Part shown: positions 30,701 through 43,542 of the stretch, piece after piece
Layout: the number at the start of each line of letters is the position of its first letter
Numbering within the stretch: position 1 is the stretch's first letter
DNA from: Bathymodiolus brooksi
Taxonomy: Eukaryota; Mollusca; Bivalvia; Mytilida; Modiolidae
Length of the DNA: 64,000 bases
Assembly (NCBI GenBank): GCA_963680875.1
Contig: OY804579.1
Span: 34,953,804-35,017,803, forward strand
Direction: 5' to 3'
The notes under the pieces: generated by a model
Database searches by the model: none
What the model was told of the DNA's origin: nothing
The model's input: only the letters and a program-made list of their open reading frames with translations
Translations under genes and position numbers: made by a program

Positions 30701-33700
30701 ACCATCATAATCTTCAGCTATATAGTCAAACCGTCATAATCTTCAGCTATATAGTCAAACCATCATAATCTTCAGCTATACAGCCAACCCGTCATAATCT
30801 TCAGCTATATAGCCAAACCGTCATGATCTTCAGCTATATAGTCAAACCGTCATAATCTTCAGCTATATAGCCAAACTGTCATAATCTTCAGCTATATAGA
30901 CAAACCGTCATAATCTTCAGCTATATTGCCAAACCGTCATAATCTTCAGCTATATAGCCACAACGTCATAATCTTCAGCTATATAGCCAAACATTCATGA
31001 TCTTCAGCTATATAGCCAAACATTCATAATCTTCAGCTATATAGCTAAGCCATCATAATCTTCAGCTATATAGTCAAACCGTCATAATCTTCAGCTATAT
31101 AGCCAAACCATCATAATCTTCAGCTATATAGCCAAGTCGTCATAATCTTCAGCTATATAGTCAAACCATCATAATCTTCAGCTATATAGCCAACCCGTCA
31201 TAATCTTCAGCTATATAGTCAAACCGTCATAATCTTCAGCTATATAGTCAAACCGTCATAATCTTCAGCTATATAGTCAAACCGTCATAATCTTCAGCTA
31301 TATAGTCAAACCGTCATAATCTTCAGCTATATAGCCAAACCGTCATAATCTTCAGCTATTTAGCCAAACCACCATAATCTTCAGCTATATAGCCAAACCG
31401 TCATATTCTTCAGCTATATAGACAAATCGTCATGATCTTCAGCTATATAGACAAACCATCATAATCTTCAGCTATATAGCCAAACCATCATAATCTTCAG
31501 CTATATATCCAAACCGTCCTAATCGTCAGCTATATAGCCAAACCATCATAATCTTCAGCTATATAGCCAATCTGTCATAATCTTCAGCTATATAGCCAAA
31601 CCGTCATAATCTTCAGCTATATAGCCAAACCATCATAATCTTCAGCTATATAGACAAACTGTCATAATCCTCAGCTATATAGACAAACCGTCATAATCTT
31701 CAGCTATATAGCCAAACCGTCATAATCTTCAGCTATATAGCCAAACCATCATAATCTTCAGCTATATAGCCAAGTCGTCATAATCTTCAGCTATATAGTC
31801 AAACCATCATAATCTTCAGCTATATAGCCAACCCGTCATAATCTTCAGCTATATAGCCAAACCGTCATAATCTTCAGCTATATAGTCAAACCGTTATAAT
31901 CTTCAGCTATATAGTCAAACCGTCATATTCTTCAGCTATATAGTCAAATCGTCATAATCTTCAGTTATATAGCCAAACCGTCATAATATTCAGCTATATA
32001 GCCAAACCACCATAATCTTCAGCTATATAACCAAACCGTCATATTCTTCAGCTATATAGACAAATCGTCATGATCTTCAGCTATATAGTCAAACATTCAT
32101 AATCTTCAGCTATATATCCAAACCGTCCTAATCGTCAGCTATATAGCCAATCTGTCATAATCTTCAGCTATATAGCCAAACCGTCATAATCTTCAGCTAT
32201 ATAGCCAAACCGTCATAATCTTCAGCTATATAGTCAAACCGTCATAATCTTCAGCTATATAGTCAAACCGTCATAATCTTCAGCTATATAGTCAAACCGT
32301 CATAATCTTCAGCTATATAGCCAAACCGTCATAATCTTCAGCTATTTAGCCAAACCACCATAATCTTCAGCTATATAACCAAACCGTCATATTCTTCAGC
32401 TATATAGACAAATCGTCATGATCTTCAGCTATATAGACAAACCATCATAATCTTCAGCTATATAGCCAAACCATCATAATCTTCAGCTATATATCCAAAC
32501 CGTCATAATCTTCAGCTATATATCCAAACCGTCCTAATCGTCAGCTATATAGCCAAACCATCATAATCTTCAGCTATATAGCCAATCTGTCATAATCTTC
32601 AGCTATATAGCCAAACCGTCATAATCTTCAGCTATATAGCCAAACCATCATAATCTTCAGCTATATAAACAAACTGTCATAATCCTCAGCTATATAGACA
32701 AACCGTCATAATCTTCAGCTATATAGCTAAACCGTCATAATCTTCAGCTATATAGCCAAACTGTCATAATCTTCAGCTATATAGCCAAACCGTCATAATC
32801 TTCAGCTATATAGACAAACCGTCATAATCTTCAGCTATATAGCCAAACCGTCATAATCTTCAGCTATATAGCCACACGTCATAATCTTCAGCTATATAGC
32901 CAAACATTCATAATCTTCAGCCATATAGCCAAACATTCCTAATCTTCAGCTATATATTCAAACCATCATAATCTTCAGCTATATAGCCAAACCATCATAA
33001 TCTTCAGCTATATAGCCAAGTCGTCATAATCTTCAGCTATATAGTCAAACCATCATAATCTTCAGCTATATAGCCAACCCGTCATAATCTTCAGCTATAT
33101 AGACAAACTGTCATAATCTTCAGCTATATAGACAAACCGTCATAATCTCCAGCTATATAGACAAACCGTCATAATCTTCAGCTATATAGTCAAACCGTCA
33201 TAATCTTCAGCTATATAGTCAAACCATCATAATCTTCAGCTATATAGCCAACCCGTCATAATCTTCAGCTATATAGACAAACTGTCATAATCTTCAGCTA
33301 TATAGACAAACCGTCATAATCTCCAGCTATATAGACAAACCGTCATAATCTTCAGCTATATAGTCAAACCGTCATAATCTTCAGCTATATAGTCAAACCA
33401 TCATAATCTTCAGCTAAATAGACAAACCATCATAATCTTCAGCTATATAGTCAAACCGTCATAATCTTCAGCTATATAGTCAAACCGTCATAATCTTCAG
33501 CTATATAGACAAACCATCATAATCTTCAGCTATATAGACAAACCATCATAATCTTCAGCTATATAGTCAAACCATCATAATCTTCAGCTATATAGCCAAA
33601 CCGTCATAATCTTCAGCTATATAGACAAACCATCATAATCTTCAGCTATATAGCCAAACCGTTATAATCTTCAGCTATATAGAAAAACCGTCATAATCTT

Positions 33701-35499
33701 CAGCTAAATAGCCAAACCGTCATAATCTTCAGCTATATAGCCAAACTGTCATAATCTTCAGCTATATAGCCAAACCGTCATAATCTTCAGCTATATAGAC
33801 AAACTGTCATAATCTTCAGCTATATAGCCAAACCGTCATAATCTTCAGCTATATAGCCACACCGTCATAATCTTCAGCTCTATAGCCAAACATTCATAAT
33901 CTTCAGCTATATAGCCAAACATTCATAATCTTCAGCTATATAGCTAAACCATCATAATCTTCAGCTATATAGTCAAACCGTCATAATCTTCAGCTATATA
34001 GCCAAACCATCATAATCTTCAGCTATATAGCCAGGTCGTCATAATCTTCAGCTATATAGTCAAACCATCATAATCTTCAGCTATATAGCCAACCCGTCAT
34101 AATCTTCAGCTATATAGCCAAACCGTCATAATCTTCAGCTATATAGTCAAACCGTCATAATCTTCAGCTATATAGCCAAACTGTCATAATCTTCAGCTAT
34201 ATAGAAAAACCGTCATAATCTTCAGCTATATAGCCAAACCGTCATAATCTTCAGCTATATAGCCACACCGTCATAATCTTCAGCTATATAGCCAAACATT
34301 CATAATCTTCAGCTATATAGCCAAACATTCATAATCTTCAGCTATATAGCTAAACCATCATAATCTTCAGCTATATAGTCAAACCGTCATAATCTTCAGC
34401 TATATAGCCAAACCATCATAATCTTCAGCTTTATAGCCAAGTCGTCATAATCTTCAGCTATATAGTCAAACCATCATAATCTTCAGCTATATAGCCAACC
34501 CGTCATAATCTTCAGCTATATAGCCAAACCGTCATAATCTTCAGCTATATAGTCAAACCGTCATAATCTTCAGCTATATAGTCAAACCGTCATAATCTTC
34601 AGCTATATAGTCAAACCGTCATAATCTTCAGCTATATAGCCAAACCGTCATAATCTTCAGCTATTTAGCCAAACCACCATAATCTTCAGCTATATAGCCA
34701 AACATTCATAATCTTCAGCTATATATTCAAACCATCATAATCTTCAGCTATATAGCCAAACCATCATAATCTTCAGCTATATAGCCAAGTCGTCATAATC
34801 TTCAGCTATATAGTCAAACCATCATAATCTTCAGCTATATAGCCAACCCGTCATAATCTTCAGCTATATAGACAAACTGTCATAATCGTCAGCTATATAG
34901 ACAAACCGTCATAATCTCCAGCTATATAGACAAACCGTCATAATCTTCAGCTATATAGTCAAACCGTCATAATCTTCAGCTATATAGTCAAACCATCATA
35001 ATCTTCAGCTATATAGCCAACCCGTCATAATCTTCAGCTATATAGACAAACTGTCATAATCTTCAGCTATATAGACAAACCGTCATAATCTCCAGCTATA
35101 TAGACAAACCGTCATAATCTTCAGCTATATAGTCAAACCGTCATAATCTTCAGCTATATAGTCAAACCGTCATAATCTTCAGCTATATAGACAAACCATC
35201 ATAATCTTCAGCTATATAGACAAACTATCATAATCTTCAGCTATATAGTCAAACCATCATAATCTTCAGCTATATAGCCAAACCGTCATAATCTTCAGCT
35301 ATATAGACAAACCATCATAATCTTCAGCTATATAGCCAAACCGTTATAATCTTCAGCTATATAGAAAAACCGTCATAATCTTCAGCTATATAGCCAAACC
35401 GTCATAATCTTCAGCTATATAGCCAAACTGTCATAATCTTCAGCTATATAGCCAAACCGTCATAATCTTCAGCTATATAGACAAACCGTCATAATCTTC

Positions 35500-36400
35500 A
35501 GCTATATAGCCACACCGTCATAATCTTCAGCTATATAGCCAAGCATTCATAATCTTCAGCTATATAGCCAAACATTCATAATCTTCAGCTATATAGCTAA
35601 ACCATCATAATCTTCAGCTATATAGTCAAACCGTCATAATCTTCAGCTATATAGCCAAACCATCATAATCTTCAGCTATATAGCCAAGTCGTCATAATCT
35701 TCAGCTATATAGTCAAACCATCATAATCTTCAGCTATACAGCCAACCCGTCATAATCTTCAGCTATATAGCCAAACCGTCATGATCTTCAGCTATATAGT
35801 CAAACCGTCATCATCTTCAGCTATATAGCCAAACTGTCATAATCTTCAGCTATATAGACAAACCGTCATAATCTTCAGCTATATAGCCAAACCGTCATAA
35901 TCTTCAGCTATATAGCCAAACTGTCATAATCTTCAGCTATATAGCCAAACCGTCATAATCTTCAGCTATATAGACAAACCGTCATAATCTTCAGCTATAT
36001 AGCCACACCGTCATAATCTTCAGCTATATAGCCAAGCATTCATAATCTTCAGCTATATAGCCAAACATTCATAATCTTCAGCTATATAGCTAAACCATCA
36101 TAATCTTCAGCTATATAGTCAAACCGTCATAATCTTCAGCTATATAGCCAAACCATCATAATCTTCAGCTATATAGCCAAGTCGTCATAATCTTCAGCTA
36201 TATAGTCAAACCATCATAATCTTCAGCTATACAGCCAACCCGTCATAATCTTCAGCTATATAGCCAAACCGTCATGATCTTCAGCTATATAGTCAAACCG
36301 TCATCATCTTCAGCTATATAGCCAAACTGTCATAATCTTCAGCTATATAGACAAACCGTCATAATCTTCAGCTATATAGCCAAACCGTCATAATCTTCAG
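35500..36400. repeat. Higher-order repeat, 17 monomers (493 bp), two copies
   Basis: The markers ccaagcattcat (35,541 and 36,034) and ctatacagccaaccc (acag at 35,738 and 36,231) are each 493 bp apart, exactly 17 monomers. Both copies also carry the paired gtcatgatc and gtcatcatc variants in the same order. Confidence 0.8.
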
Positions 36401-39400
36401 CTATATAGCCACAACGTCATAATCTTCAGCTATATAGCCAAACATTCATAATCTTCAGCTATATAGCCAAACATTCATAATCTTCAGCTATATAGCTAAA
36501 CCATCATAATCTTCAGCTATATAGTCAAACCGTCATAATCTTCAGCTATATAGCCAAACCATCATAATCTTCAGCTATATAGCCAAGTCGTCATAATCTT
36601 CAGCTATATAGTCAAACCATCATAATCTTTAGCTATATAGCCAACCCGTCATAATCTTCAGCTATATAGCCAAACCGTCATAATCTTCAGCTATATAGTC
36701 AAACCGTCATAATCTTCAGCTATATAGTCAAACCGTCATAATCTTCAACTATATAGTCAAACCGTCATAATCTTCAGCTATATAGCCAAACCGTCATAAT
36801 CTTCAGCTATTTAGCCAAACCACCATAATCTCCAGCTATATAGCCAAACCGTCATATTCTTCAGCTATATAGACAAATCGTCATGATCTTCAGCTATATA
36901 GACAAACCATCATAATCTTCAGCTATATAGCCAAACCATCATAATCTTCAGCTATATATCCAAACCGTCATAATCTTCAGCTATATATCCAAACCGTCCT
37001 AATCGTCAGCTATATAGCCAAACCATCATAATCTTCAGCTATATAGCCAATCTGTCATAATCTTCAGCTATATAGCCAAACCGTCATAATCTTCAGCTAT
37101 ATAGCCAAACCATCATAATCTTCAGCTATATAGACAAACTGTCATAATCCTCAGCTATATAGACAAACCGTCATAATCTTCAGCTATATAGCCAAACCGT
37201 CATAATCTTCAGCTATATAGCCAAACCATCATAATCTTCAGCTATATAGACAAACTGTCATAATCCTCAGCTATATAGACAAACCGTCATAATCTTCAGC
37301 TATATAGCCAAACCGTCATAATCTTCAGCTATATAGCCAAACCATCATAATCTTCAGCTATATAGCCAAGTCGTCATAATCTTCAGCTATATAGTCAAAC
37401 CATCATAATCTTCAGCTATATAGCCAACCCGTCATAATCTTCAGCTATATAGCCAAACCGTCATAATCTTCAGCTACATAGTCAAACCTTCATAATCTTC
37501 AGCTATATAGTCAAACCGTCATATTCTTCAGCTATATAGTCAAATCGTCATAATCTTCAGCTATATAGCCAAACCGTCATAATATTCAGCTATATAGCCA
37601 AACCACCATAATCTTCAGCTATATAGCAAAACCGTCATATTCTTCAGCTATATAGACAAATCGTCATGATCTTCAGCTATATAGACAAACCATCATAATC
37701 TTCAGCTATATAGCCAAACCGTCATAATCTTCAGCTATATAGTCAAACCGTCATAATCTTCAGCTATATAGTCAAACCGTCATAATCTTCAGCTATATAG
37801 TCAAACCGTCATAATCTTCAGCTATATAGCCAAACCGTCATAATCTTCAGCTATTTAGCCAAACCACCATAATATTCAGCTATATAGCCAATCTGTCATA
37901 ATCTTCAGCTATATAGTCAAACCATCATAATCTTCAGCTATATAGCCAATCTGTCATAATCTTCAGCTATATAGCCAAACCGTCATAATCTTCAGCTATA
38001 TAGCCAAACCTTCATAATCTTCAGCTATATAGACAAACTGTCATAATCCTCAGCTATATAGACAAACCGTCATAATCTTCAGCTATATAGCCAAACGTCA
38101 TAACCACAGCTATATAGCCAAACCATCATAATCTTCAGCTATATAGCCAAGTCGTCATAATCTTCAGCTATATAGTCAAACCATCATAATCTTCAGCTAT
38201 ATAGCCAACCCGTCATAATCTTCAGCTATATAGCCAAACCGTCATAATCTTCAGCTATATAGTCAAACCGTCATAATCTTCAGCTATATAGTCAAACCGT
38301 CATATTCTTCAGCTATATAGTCAAATCGTCATAATCTTCAGTTATATAGCCAAACCGTCATAATATTCAGCTATATAGCCAAACCACCATAATCTTCAGC
38401 TATATAGCCAAACCGTCATATTCTTCAGCTATATAGACAAATCGTCATGATCTTCAGCTATATAGACAAACCATCATAATCTTCAGCTATATAGTCAAAC
38501 ATTCATAATCTTCAGCTATATATCCAAACCGTCCTAATCGTCAGCTATATAGCCAAACCATCATAATCTTCAGCTATATAGCCAATCTGTCATAATCTTC
38601 AGCTATATAGACAAACCATCATAATCTTCAGCTATATAGCCAAACCGTCATAATCTTCAGCTATATAGCCAAACCATCATAATCTTCAGCTATATAGCCA
38701 AGTCGTCATAATCTTCAGCTATATAGTCAATCCATCATAATCTTCAGCTATATAGCCAACCCTTCATAATCTTCAGCTATATAGCCAAACCGTCATAATC
38801 TTCAGCTATATAGCCAAACCGTCATAATTTTCAGCTATATAGCCAAACCACCATAAACTTCTGCTATATAGCCAAACCGTCATATTCTTCAGCTATATAG
38901 ACAAATCGTCATGATCTTCAGCTATATAGACAAACCATCATAATCTTCAGCTATATAGCCAAACATTCATAATCTTCAGCTATATATCCAAACCGTCATA
39001 ATCGTCAGCTATATAGCCAAACCATCATAATCTTCATCTATATAGCCAATCTGTCATAATCTTCAGCTATATAGCCAAACCGTCATAATCTTCATCTATA
39101 TAGCCAAACCGTCATAATCTTCAGCTATATAGACAAACTGTCATAATCCTCAGCTATATAGACAAACCGTCATAATCTTCAGCTATATAGCCAAACCGTC
39201 ATAATCTTCAGCTATATAGTCAAACCGTCATAATCTTCAGCTATATAGCCAAACCGTCATAATCTTGAACTATATAGTCAAACCGTCATAATCTTCAGCT
39301 ATATAGCCAAACCATCATAATCTTCAGCTATATAGACAAAGCGTATTATTCTTCAGCTATATAGCTAAACCGTCATAATCTTCAACTATATAGACAAACC

Positions 39401-39604
39401 GACATAATCTTCAGCTATATAGCCAAGCCGTCATAATCTTCAAATATATAGCAAACTGTCATAATCTTCAGCTATATAGCCAAGCCATCATAATCTTCAA
39501 CTATATAGACAAACCGTCATAATCTTCAGCTATATAGCCAAACCATCATAATCTTCAGCTATATAGCCAAGCCGTCATAATCTTCTAATATATAGTCAAA
39601 CCAA

Positions 39605-40458
39605 GCTTACAGAATATATGCACAAAGGAGAAAACATTAGTTTTATAATGATTTCTCAAATTTGATTTCTGTACATTTCTTTCATTTATTGAAATCAAAA
39701 TTAAGACAGCTATTTTTATTATTTTTCGGAGATTAGGCAACATCATATCAGTTACATCATACTTGCTGGATATTAATGAGTGGCAACACTAATTTTTCTG
39801 CACTGAAAGAAACCAATATTGACAACGGTAACATTGTGTTCCTGAGACAACAATTCAAGAATTATACTAGCCATGACGGAACTTGTGTTGACATTTATTC
39901 ACCGGAAATGGTTTGTTAAATTTTAATTTATTATTTATAGATACAATTATAGCATTTTGACATGTTCTTATCGTTTATCGACAAATGGCGAGGTCGATAT
40001 ACTTTCATAGGTCGATAACAACAAAAAGACTACAATTGTTTTTTTGTTTGTTTTTTTTGTGTAATTCCATGACACTATTCATATTTTGAAAAATATATAC
40101 ATTTTACCACTATCATATAACATGTATAAAGCAACAATAATGTTCAGAAATTTCTCTGAATGTAATCCTCTATTAAAGTGACAAATCGTCTGTATGCACT
40201 TTGTCTACGTCAACAATACCGTTAACCGAAGTTCGAACGAAAGCTTGATTGTGATTGGTAGAATTTCAAACAAGTCCAAGGAATAACTATCTGAATTTTA
40301 TAATTTATTAAGCATAGGGGGTAAGAATTATAAAAACAAATAGTTCAAACAGTGATATTTATTTCAATATTTATTGTTTTAGTAAGACCCAGTTTACACG
40401 TGTTTCATGATTAAATCGTGTGACATGAATTGACAAATCACATCTTTTGAATCATATG
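39605..40458. other. AT-rich unique sequence flanking the satellite
   Basis: This follows the ragged end of the satellite. It is AT-rich, with short T-runs near 40,035. I see no open frame with recognisable protein similarity, no RNA gene and no clear repeat. Confidence 0.6.
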
Positions 40459-40612
40459 GGTTAAGGTTAGGGTTATGGTGCTTAGCGCCACTTTCAACAA
40501 TATTTCAATTATATCGTGGCGGTCAGTTTTATTGGTGGAGGAAACAGGAGTACCCGAGGAAAACCACAGACCTGCCTCAAGGCACTGACAACATTTATCA
40601 CATAATGATGTA
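40459..40612 (-). mobile_element. SINE fragment (conserved 3' body and tail)
   Basis: On the minus strand this matches the body and tail of the SINE at 49,301-49,552. Read on the + strand it begins ggttatggtgcttagcgcc, continues with the cttt/caacaatattt core and the tatcgtggcggtcag block, and includes the ggtggaggaaacaggagtac segment. The tRNA-like head is missing, as expected of a 5'-truncated copy. The tail block is one I remember from molluscan SINEs. Confidence 0.7.
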
Positions 40613-40889
40613 TCTTTGACTCGTATGATATTTTGATAAATTATTTATTGGCTTTACAGTTGTCCGCATTGAAAGTCTTCAATTTGATTGTTTTCCTGCT
40701 TTTCCATCTTTCTAACTGACTAAAACATCTAGAAATGTCTACACACTCTGATATGTTTCTTATTTTAGAGTTATTATTCGGAAAGTTCTTCGGAAAACGT
40801 TATGTAAGCAGTGTTATTCCAATTTGAGTGAATGATTACAGCTATATAACTATTTGATTGGTTAAGAGTGTACAGACGGCCATCTTAAG
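40613..40889. other. Non-coding spacer
   Basis: AT-rich sequence between two SINE copies. It contains an isolated tacagctatataac near 40,838 that resembles the satellite core by chance or descent. No gene is visible. Confidence 0.5.
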
Positions 40890-41262
40890 TGAGTCAGTGA
40901 GTGATTGTTGCTTAACGCCAACTCAACAATTTGTCAGCTATATCATGGCGAGAACAAGTTAATTTTCAATGAGATGATGATGCCGTCCGCTTTGTACTAG
41001 AACAACACGTTTAGTTGGATTTGTATAGTGTTAGCTCTCTGAAACAACAGTCTGCGGATAGACATGTCGCTCCACTCGGACACATTATCCTGATTCTGAG
41101 CCAACCAATCTTTGCTCTTGTTCCTTAATGCTAAGTGCTTAGCGGAGAAGCAACAAATACCAATTTTATAGTCTTTGGTATAACCCGATCTGTGCTCAAA
41201 CCCACGATCTACAGCACTCGAGGCGAGCACGCTAACCATTACACCACCGATCCGGTTCGACA
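40890..41262 (-). mobile_element. tRNA-derived SINE, near full length, minus strand
   Basis: Read on the minus strand it starts with a tRNA-like head: ggtgtaatggttagcgtgc resembles a polymerase III A box, and gtgggtttgagc a B box. A body follows, then a tail with tatagctgacaaattgttg and a cactcactgactcac end. The head and body happen to be open in one frame (minus strand, 41,290-40,997), giving a peptide with GGVMVSVLASSAVDRGFE. I remember that string as recurring in predicted proteins of many animals, where it reflects a repeat and not a gene. A second copy lies at 61,525-61,800 in the opposite orientation. Confidence 0.75.
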
Positions 41263-42296
41263 GCCATCGTAAGACGTACAATTGAAACAATAATCAAAGA
41301 GACAAAAACAAAATATATAACCGAGAACGAGATTAGATTGTACGAGAGTATTATCATCTTCTACAACATTACCCCACCGTGAAGTAGTTACACCGTTGCA
41401 AATAATAACATACCATTGGAAAATAATCTGATTAAACCTGTGACATCAGAAGCATGTTTGTAAAAATCTAAGATATGGAACCCCCGTGTGAATCAACGAA
41501 AACTTATCCATAATAGTGTATTAATGGTGAACTGCTGTCGATCGATACATCTTGTTGCCAAAATGATAATAATAAAATATCCAGTCAATAAGTATTTTTT
41601 TATTAAACCGTCACAATTATGTCAAAACCAGTGGTTTAACTTAACACTACGCACAATCTTATAGTAGAAGTACAACAGAGGTTTTATCCTCTATTTCAGA
41701 ATCTTAAATCTGTTTTTGTTGTTGTTTTTGTTGAAGGAATCAGTGATCTACTTATCAGAATCAAAGTCTTGGTTGTTAGACATGTTTTCCCGCGTTGTAT
41801 CACAACATGACATCACATCATTTGAGCCTATCAGTTGTCATCAGCAAATACAGAAACCAAACAGAACGGTTGTCATGAATACAGCTAAAATAGTTAGTAG
41901 AAAATGAATATATGTTTAACTAATGAGTTGTTGACGTGCATAGAAACTAATAACTATGACAAATTATATAATTAAACGTTAATAGTATCCATAAGCCAAC
42001 ATTTCAAAGGTTATTGTCATATTAAGGTTTAAATTAATATTGGTATTTCTAGAATTATTAATTCCCATTGGTTAACAGTCAATTTATCTTATTGTGTATT
42101 ATTTCAAATTAATCATTGTCATGAAGTTAACTTTCTTTTATTTGATGCTTCAGTTAATGGAAATCTAGAATCTCGCTTTGGACTAAATATAGGATAAATC
42201 TTCATATTAAGCTTATTACTGGATAGCAACAACACAACTGATCCACATGAAAGGCTACTAGTCCTAAACGTTAGGGGCCAGATATAAATGTGCATG
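41263..42296. other. Non-coding stretch with one doubtful exon candidate
   Basis: Mostly AT-rich sequence. A good acceptor-like site (tcctctatttcag) ends at 41,699 and opens a frame through 41,892, before a possible donor gttagt. The reading includes ESVIYLSESKSWLLDMF, which faintly resembles part of an iGluR amino-terminal domain. The similarity is too weak to call, and it would not join naturally to the exon at 43,543. No other feature is seen. Confidence 0.3.
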
Positions 42297-42460
42297 ATAT
42301 ATATGATATATATATATATATATACGTCTGAAAATTAAACCAAACAGTGTTAGAATTAGATCATCCCTCGACGGGAATTGAACTCACACCATTGATGCAC
42401 TGTAGCACCAATCGCTTAGCCTTATGTCCAGCGCCCTAGACCACCCGGCCACATTCGCTA
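42297..42460 (-). mobile_element. Short tRNA-derived SINE with (TA)n tail, minus strand
   Basis: On the minus strand the head reads gtggccgggtggtctagg (A-box-like) and later gagttcaattccc (B box at 42,373-42,385 on the + strand), like a tRNA-Ser or tRNA-Leu gene. A short body with aacactgtttggtttaat then runs into a TA dinucleotide tract at 42,297-42,325. The acceptor-stem halves do not pair, so it is a SINE head and not a functional tRNA. Confidence 0.7.
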
Positions 42461-42596
42461 TATAAAAATAAAACTTCAATAGTCGAAGTGTTACCTTGTC
42501 TCATAAGGAAAATCTAGAGATAGACATAAGACATATATATATATAGCAAAGACAAACGATTCTCAAAGACATACCTATTGTTAGATAGGAGACAAG

Positions 42597-42872
42597 TAGA
42601 TATCCAATTTGGTGTGTGCAAAGCATCTCTGTAAAACCCTTCATCGGGTACACTCATAGCTAAATAACTAAAACAATTGACAGCACGAAAGCAAAGGACC
42701 TAAACAGGATACCCTATATTTACATGATTTAGGAACTGTAAATTGCGATAAAAATATATGAAATAAATCATGTCAGTGCAAAGCACTGATTACTGGACGG
42801 CTGTAGATATCTAATTTAGTGTGTACAATACATCTCTGGAATAACCTTCTGCAGGTACATGATAAATAGCAA
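42597..42872 (+). repeat. Diverged direct duplication (two copies about 207 bp apart)
   Basis: The segment beginning tagatatccaatttggtgtg at 42,597 recurs as tagatatctaatttagtgtg at 42,804. Both continue with an acatctctg-like block, a cggtac-like block and a short taaata(g)c stretch. Each copy is about 70 bp. They could be two members of a dispersed repeat or an old tandem duplication. The remaining sequence from 42,461 to 43,363 is AT-rich and shows nothing else. Confidence 0.6.
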
Positions 42873-43363
42873 AAAATGAATAAAAATAAAATGAAAAGCT
42901 AATTAATTTAAAAGTCTTTGAAAACAAGAAGTTTACTTTTGAGTAATATAAATATGAGATGAGTCACTTTTGATGATTGTTTTATTTAAAGGGTACAGAA
43001 AACAACTCGTAATATAATGTTGTAAAAACGCAATTACAAATTAAAAAAGTAATTAAGCACATTTTAAGGTTACAAATCACAGACAACTGTTAATTGGGTG
43101 TGTTAATATCTAATATTATATTTTATTTTCAATCGGAATAGATGGTGTGATGACATAGAATAATATCACTTTATGCCCTTCAATACAGAAGAGGTTTTTT
43201 TTTCAACCGTCTATGCGACTATATTATTGGTTGCGTAAGAATATAGCAAAGCCTTAACTATTGTGTTAGAATGACATTGTTTGAAATAAACCCACATCTT
43301 ATGCTTTATTTTTTTAAACGTAAGAGGTTAAATACAAGTTACAAATATCATAACTGTGTAAGA

Positions 43364-43510
43364 AGAGTTTGAAGATACCAAAGTGGTAATCGGAATCCGT
43401 AAATAGAAGAAGAACAGACAATACAATGGCCAAAAGAAAAGGTACATAAAGACAAACAACGATCCACAAAATGTACACATAAAGCTTAGGATGGCAATTC
43501 GAACCATGAG
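43364..43510 (-). repeat. Dispersed bivalve-type repeat, copy 1
   Basis: It shares an ordered series of blocks with copies at about 43,984-44,122 and 59,376-59,543: gtttgaagata, a ggtaat(c/)g-aat block, agaacagacaatac, atggccaaaag, acaaacaacg and a cacgaacc-like end. I remember this series as very common in mussel genomic DNA. The copy ends about 30 bp before the receptor exon. Confidence 0.65.
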
Positions 43511-43542
43511 AAATTTGTAAAACTGTAAACGTTATTTTGTAG

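Larger units (their letters stand above)
1..39604. repeat. Giant 29-bp satellite array (about 1,365 monomers)
   Basis: A head-to-tail 29-bp monomer fills this whole stretch without interruption and continues past the left edge. The monomer begins gccaaaccgt, continues cataatcttc and ends agctatata. Most variation falls at monomer base 2 (c, t or a) and base 9 (g or a). Rarer private changes, such as cataatatt, ctaaatag, gccaatctgt and ttttatagccaagcc, recur at long fixed spacings and reveal higher-order repeats. Occasional 28-bp monomers lack one c (gtcaaacgtc). All frames are stopped frequently, so it is not coding. I see no gene, transposon or unrelated insertion within it. The last 350 bp are more degenerate, and the array stops inside a monomer at about 39,604. 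Whether it is centromeric, subtelomeric or intronic cannot be told from the sequence. Confidence 0.98.

Noticed and set aside
1..39604. A CRISPR array, given a long series of about 29-bp repeats
   Set aside because: There are no unique spacers; the repeats are directly head to tail, and the surrounding DNA is clearly eukaryotic with spliced exons.
40997..41290. A 97-residue minus-strand open frame as a protein gene
   Set aside because: It coincides with a tRNA-headed SINE, and a decayed copy elsewhere in the window lacks the frame.
41700..41892. An upstream receptor exon (ESVIYLSESKSWLLDMF...)
   Set aside because: Acceptor and donor are plausible, but the resemblance to the amino-terminal domain is faint. 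It does not lead naturally into the exon at 43,543. Kept only as a doubtful candidate in the spacer entry.
42357..42460. A functional tRNA-Ser or tRNA-Leu gene on the minus strand
   Set aside because: A and B boxes are present, but the acceptor-stem halves do not pair and a SINE body with a TA tail follows.
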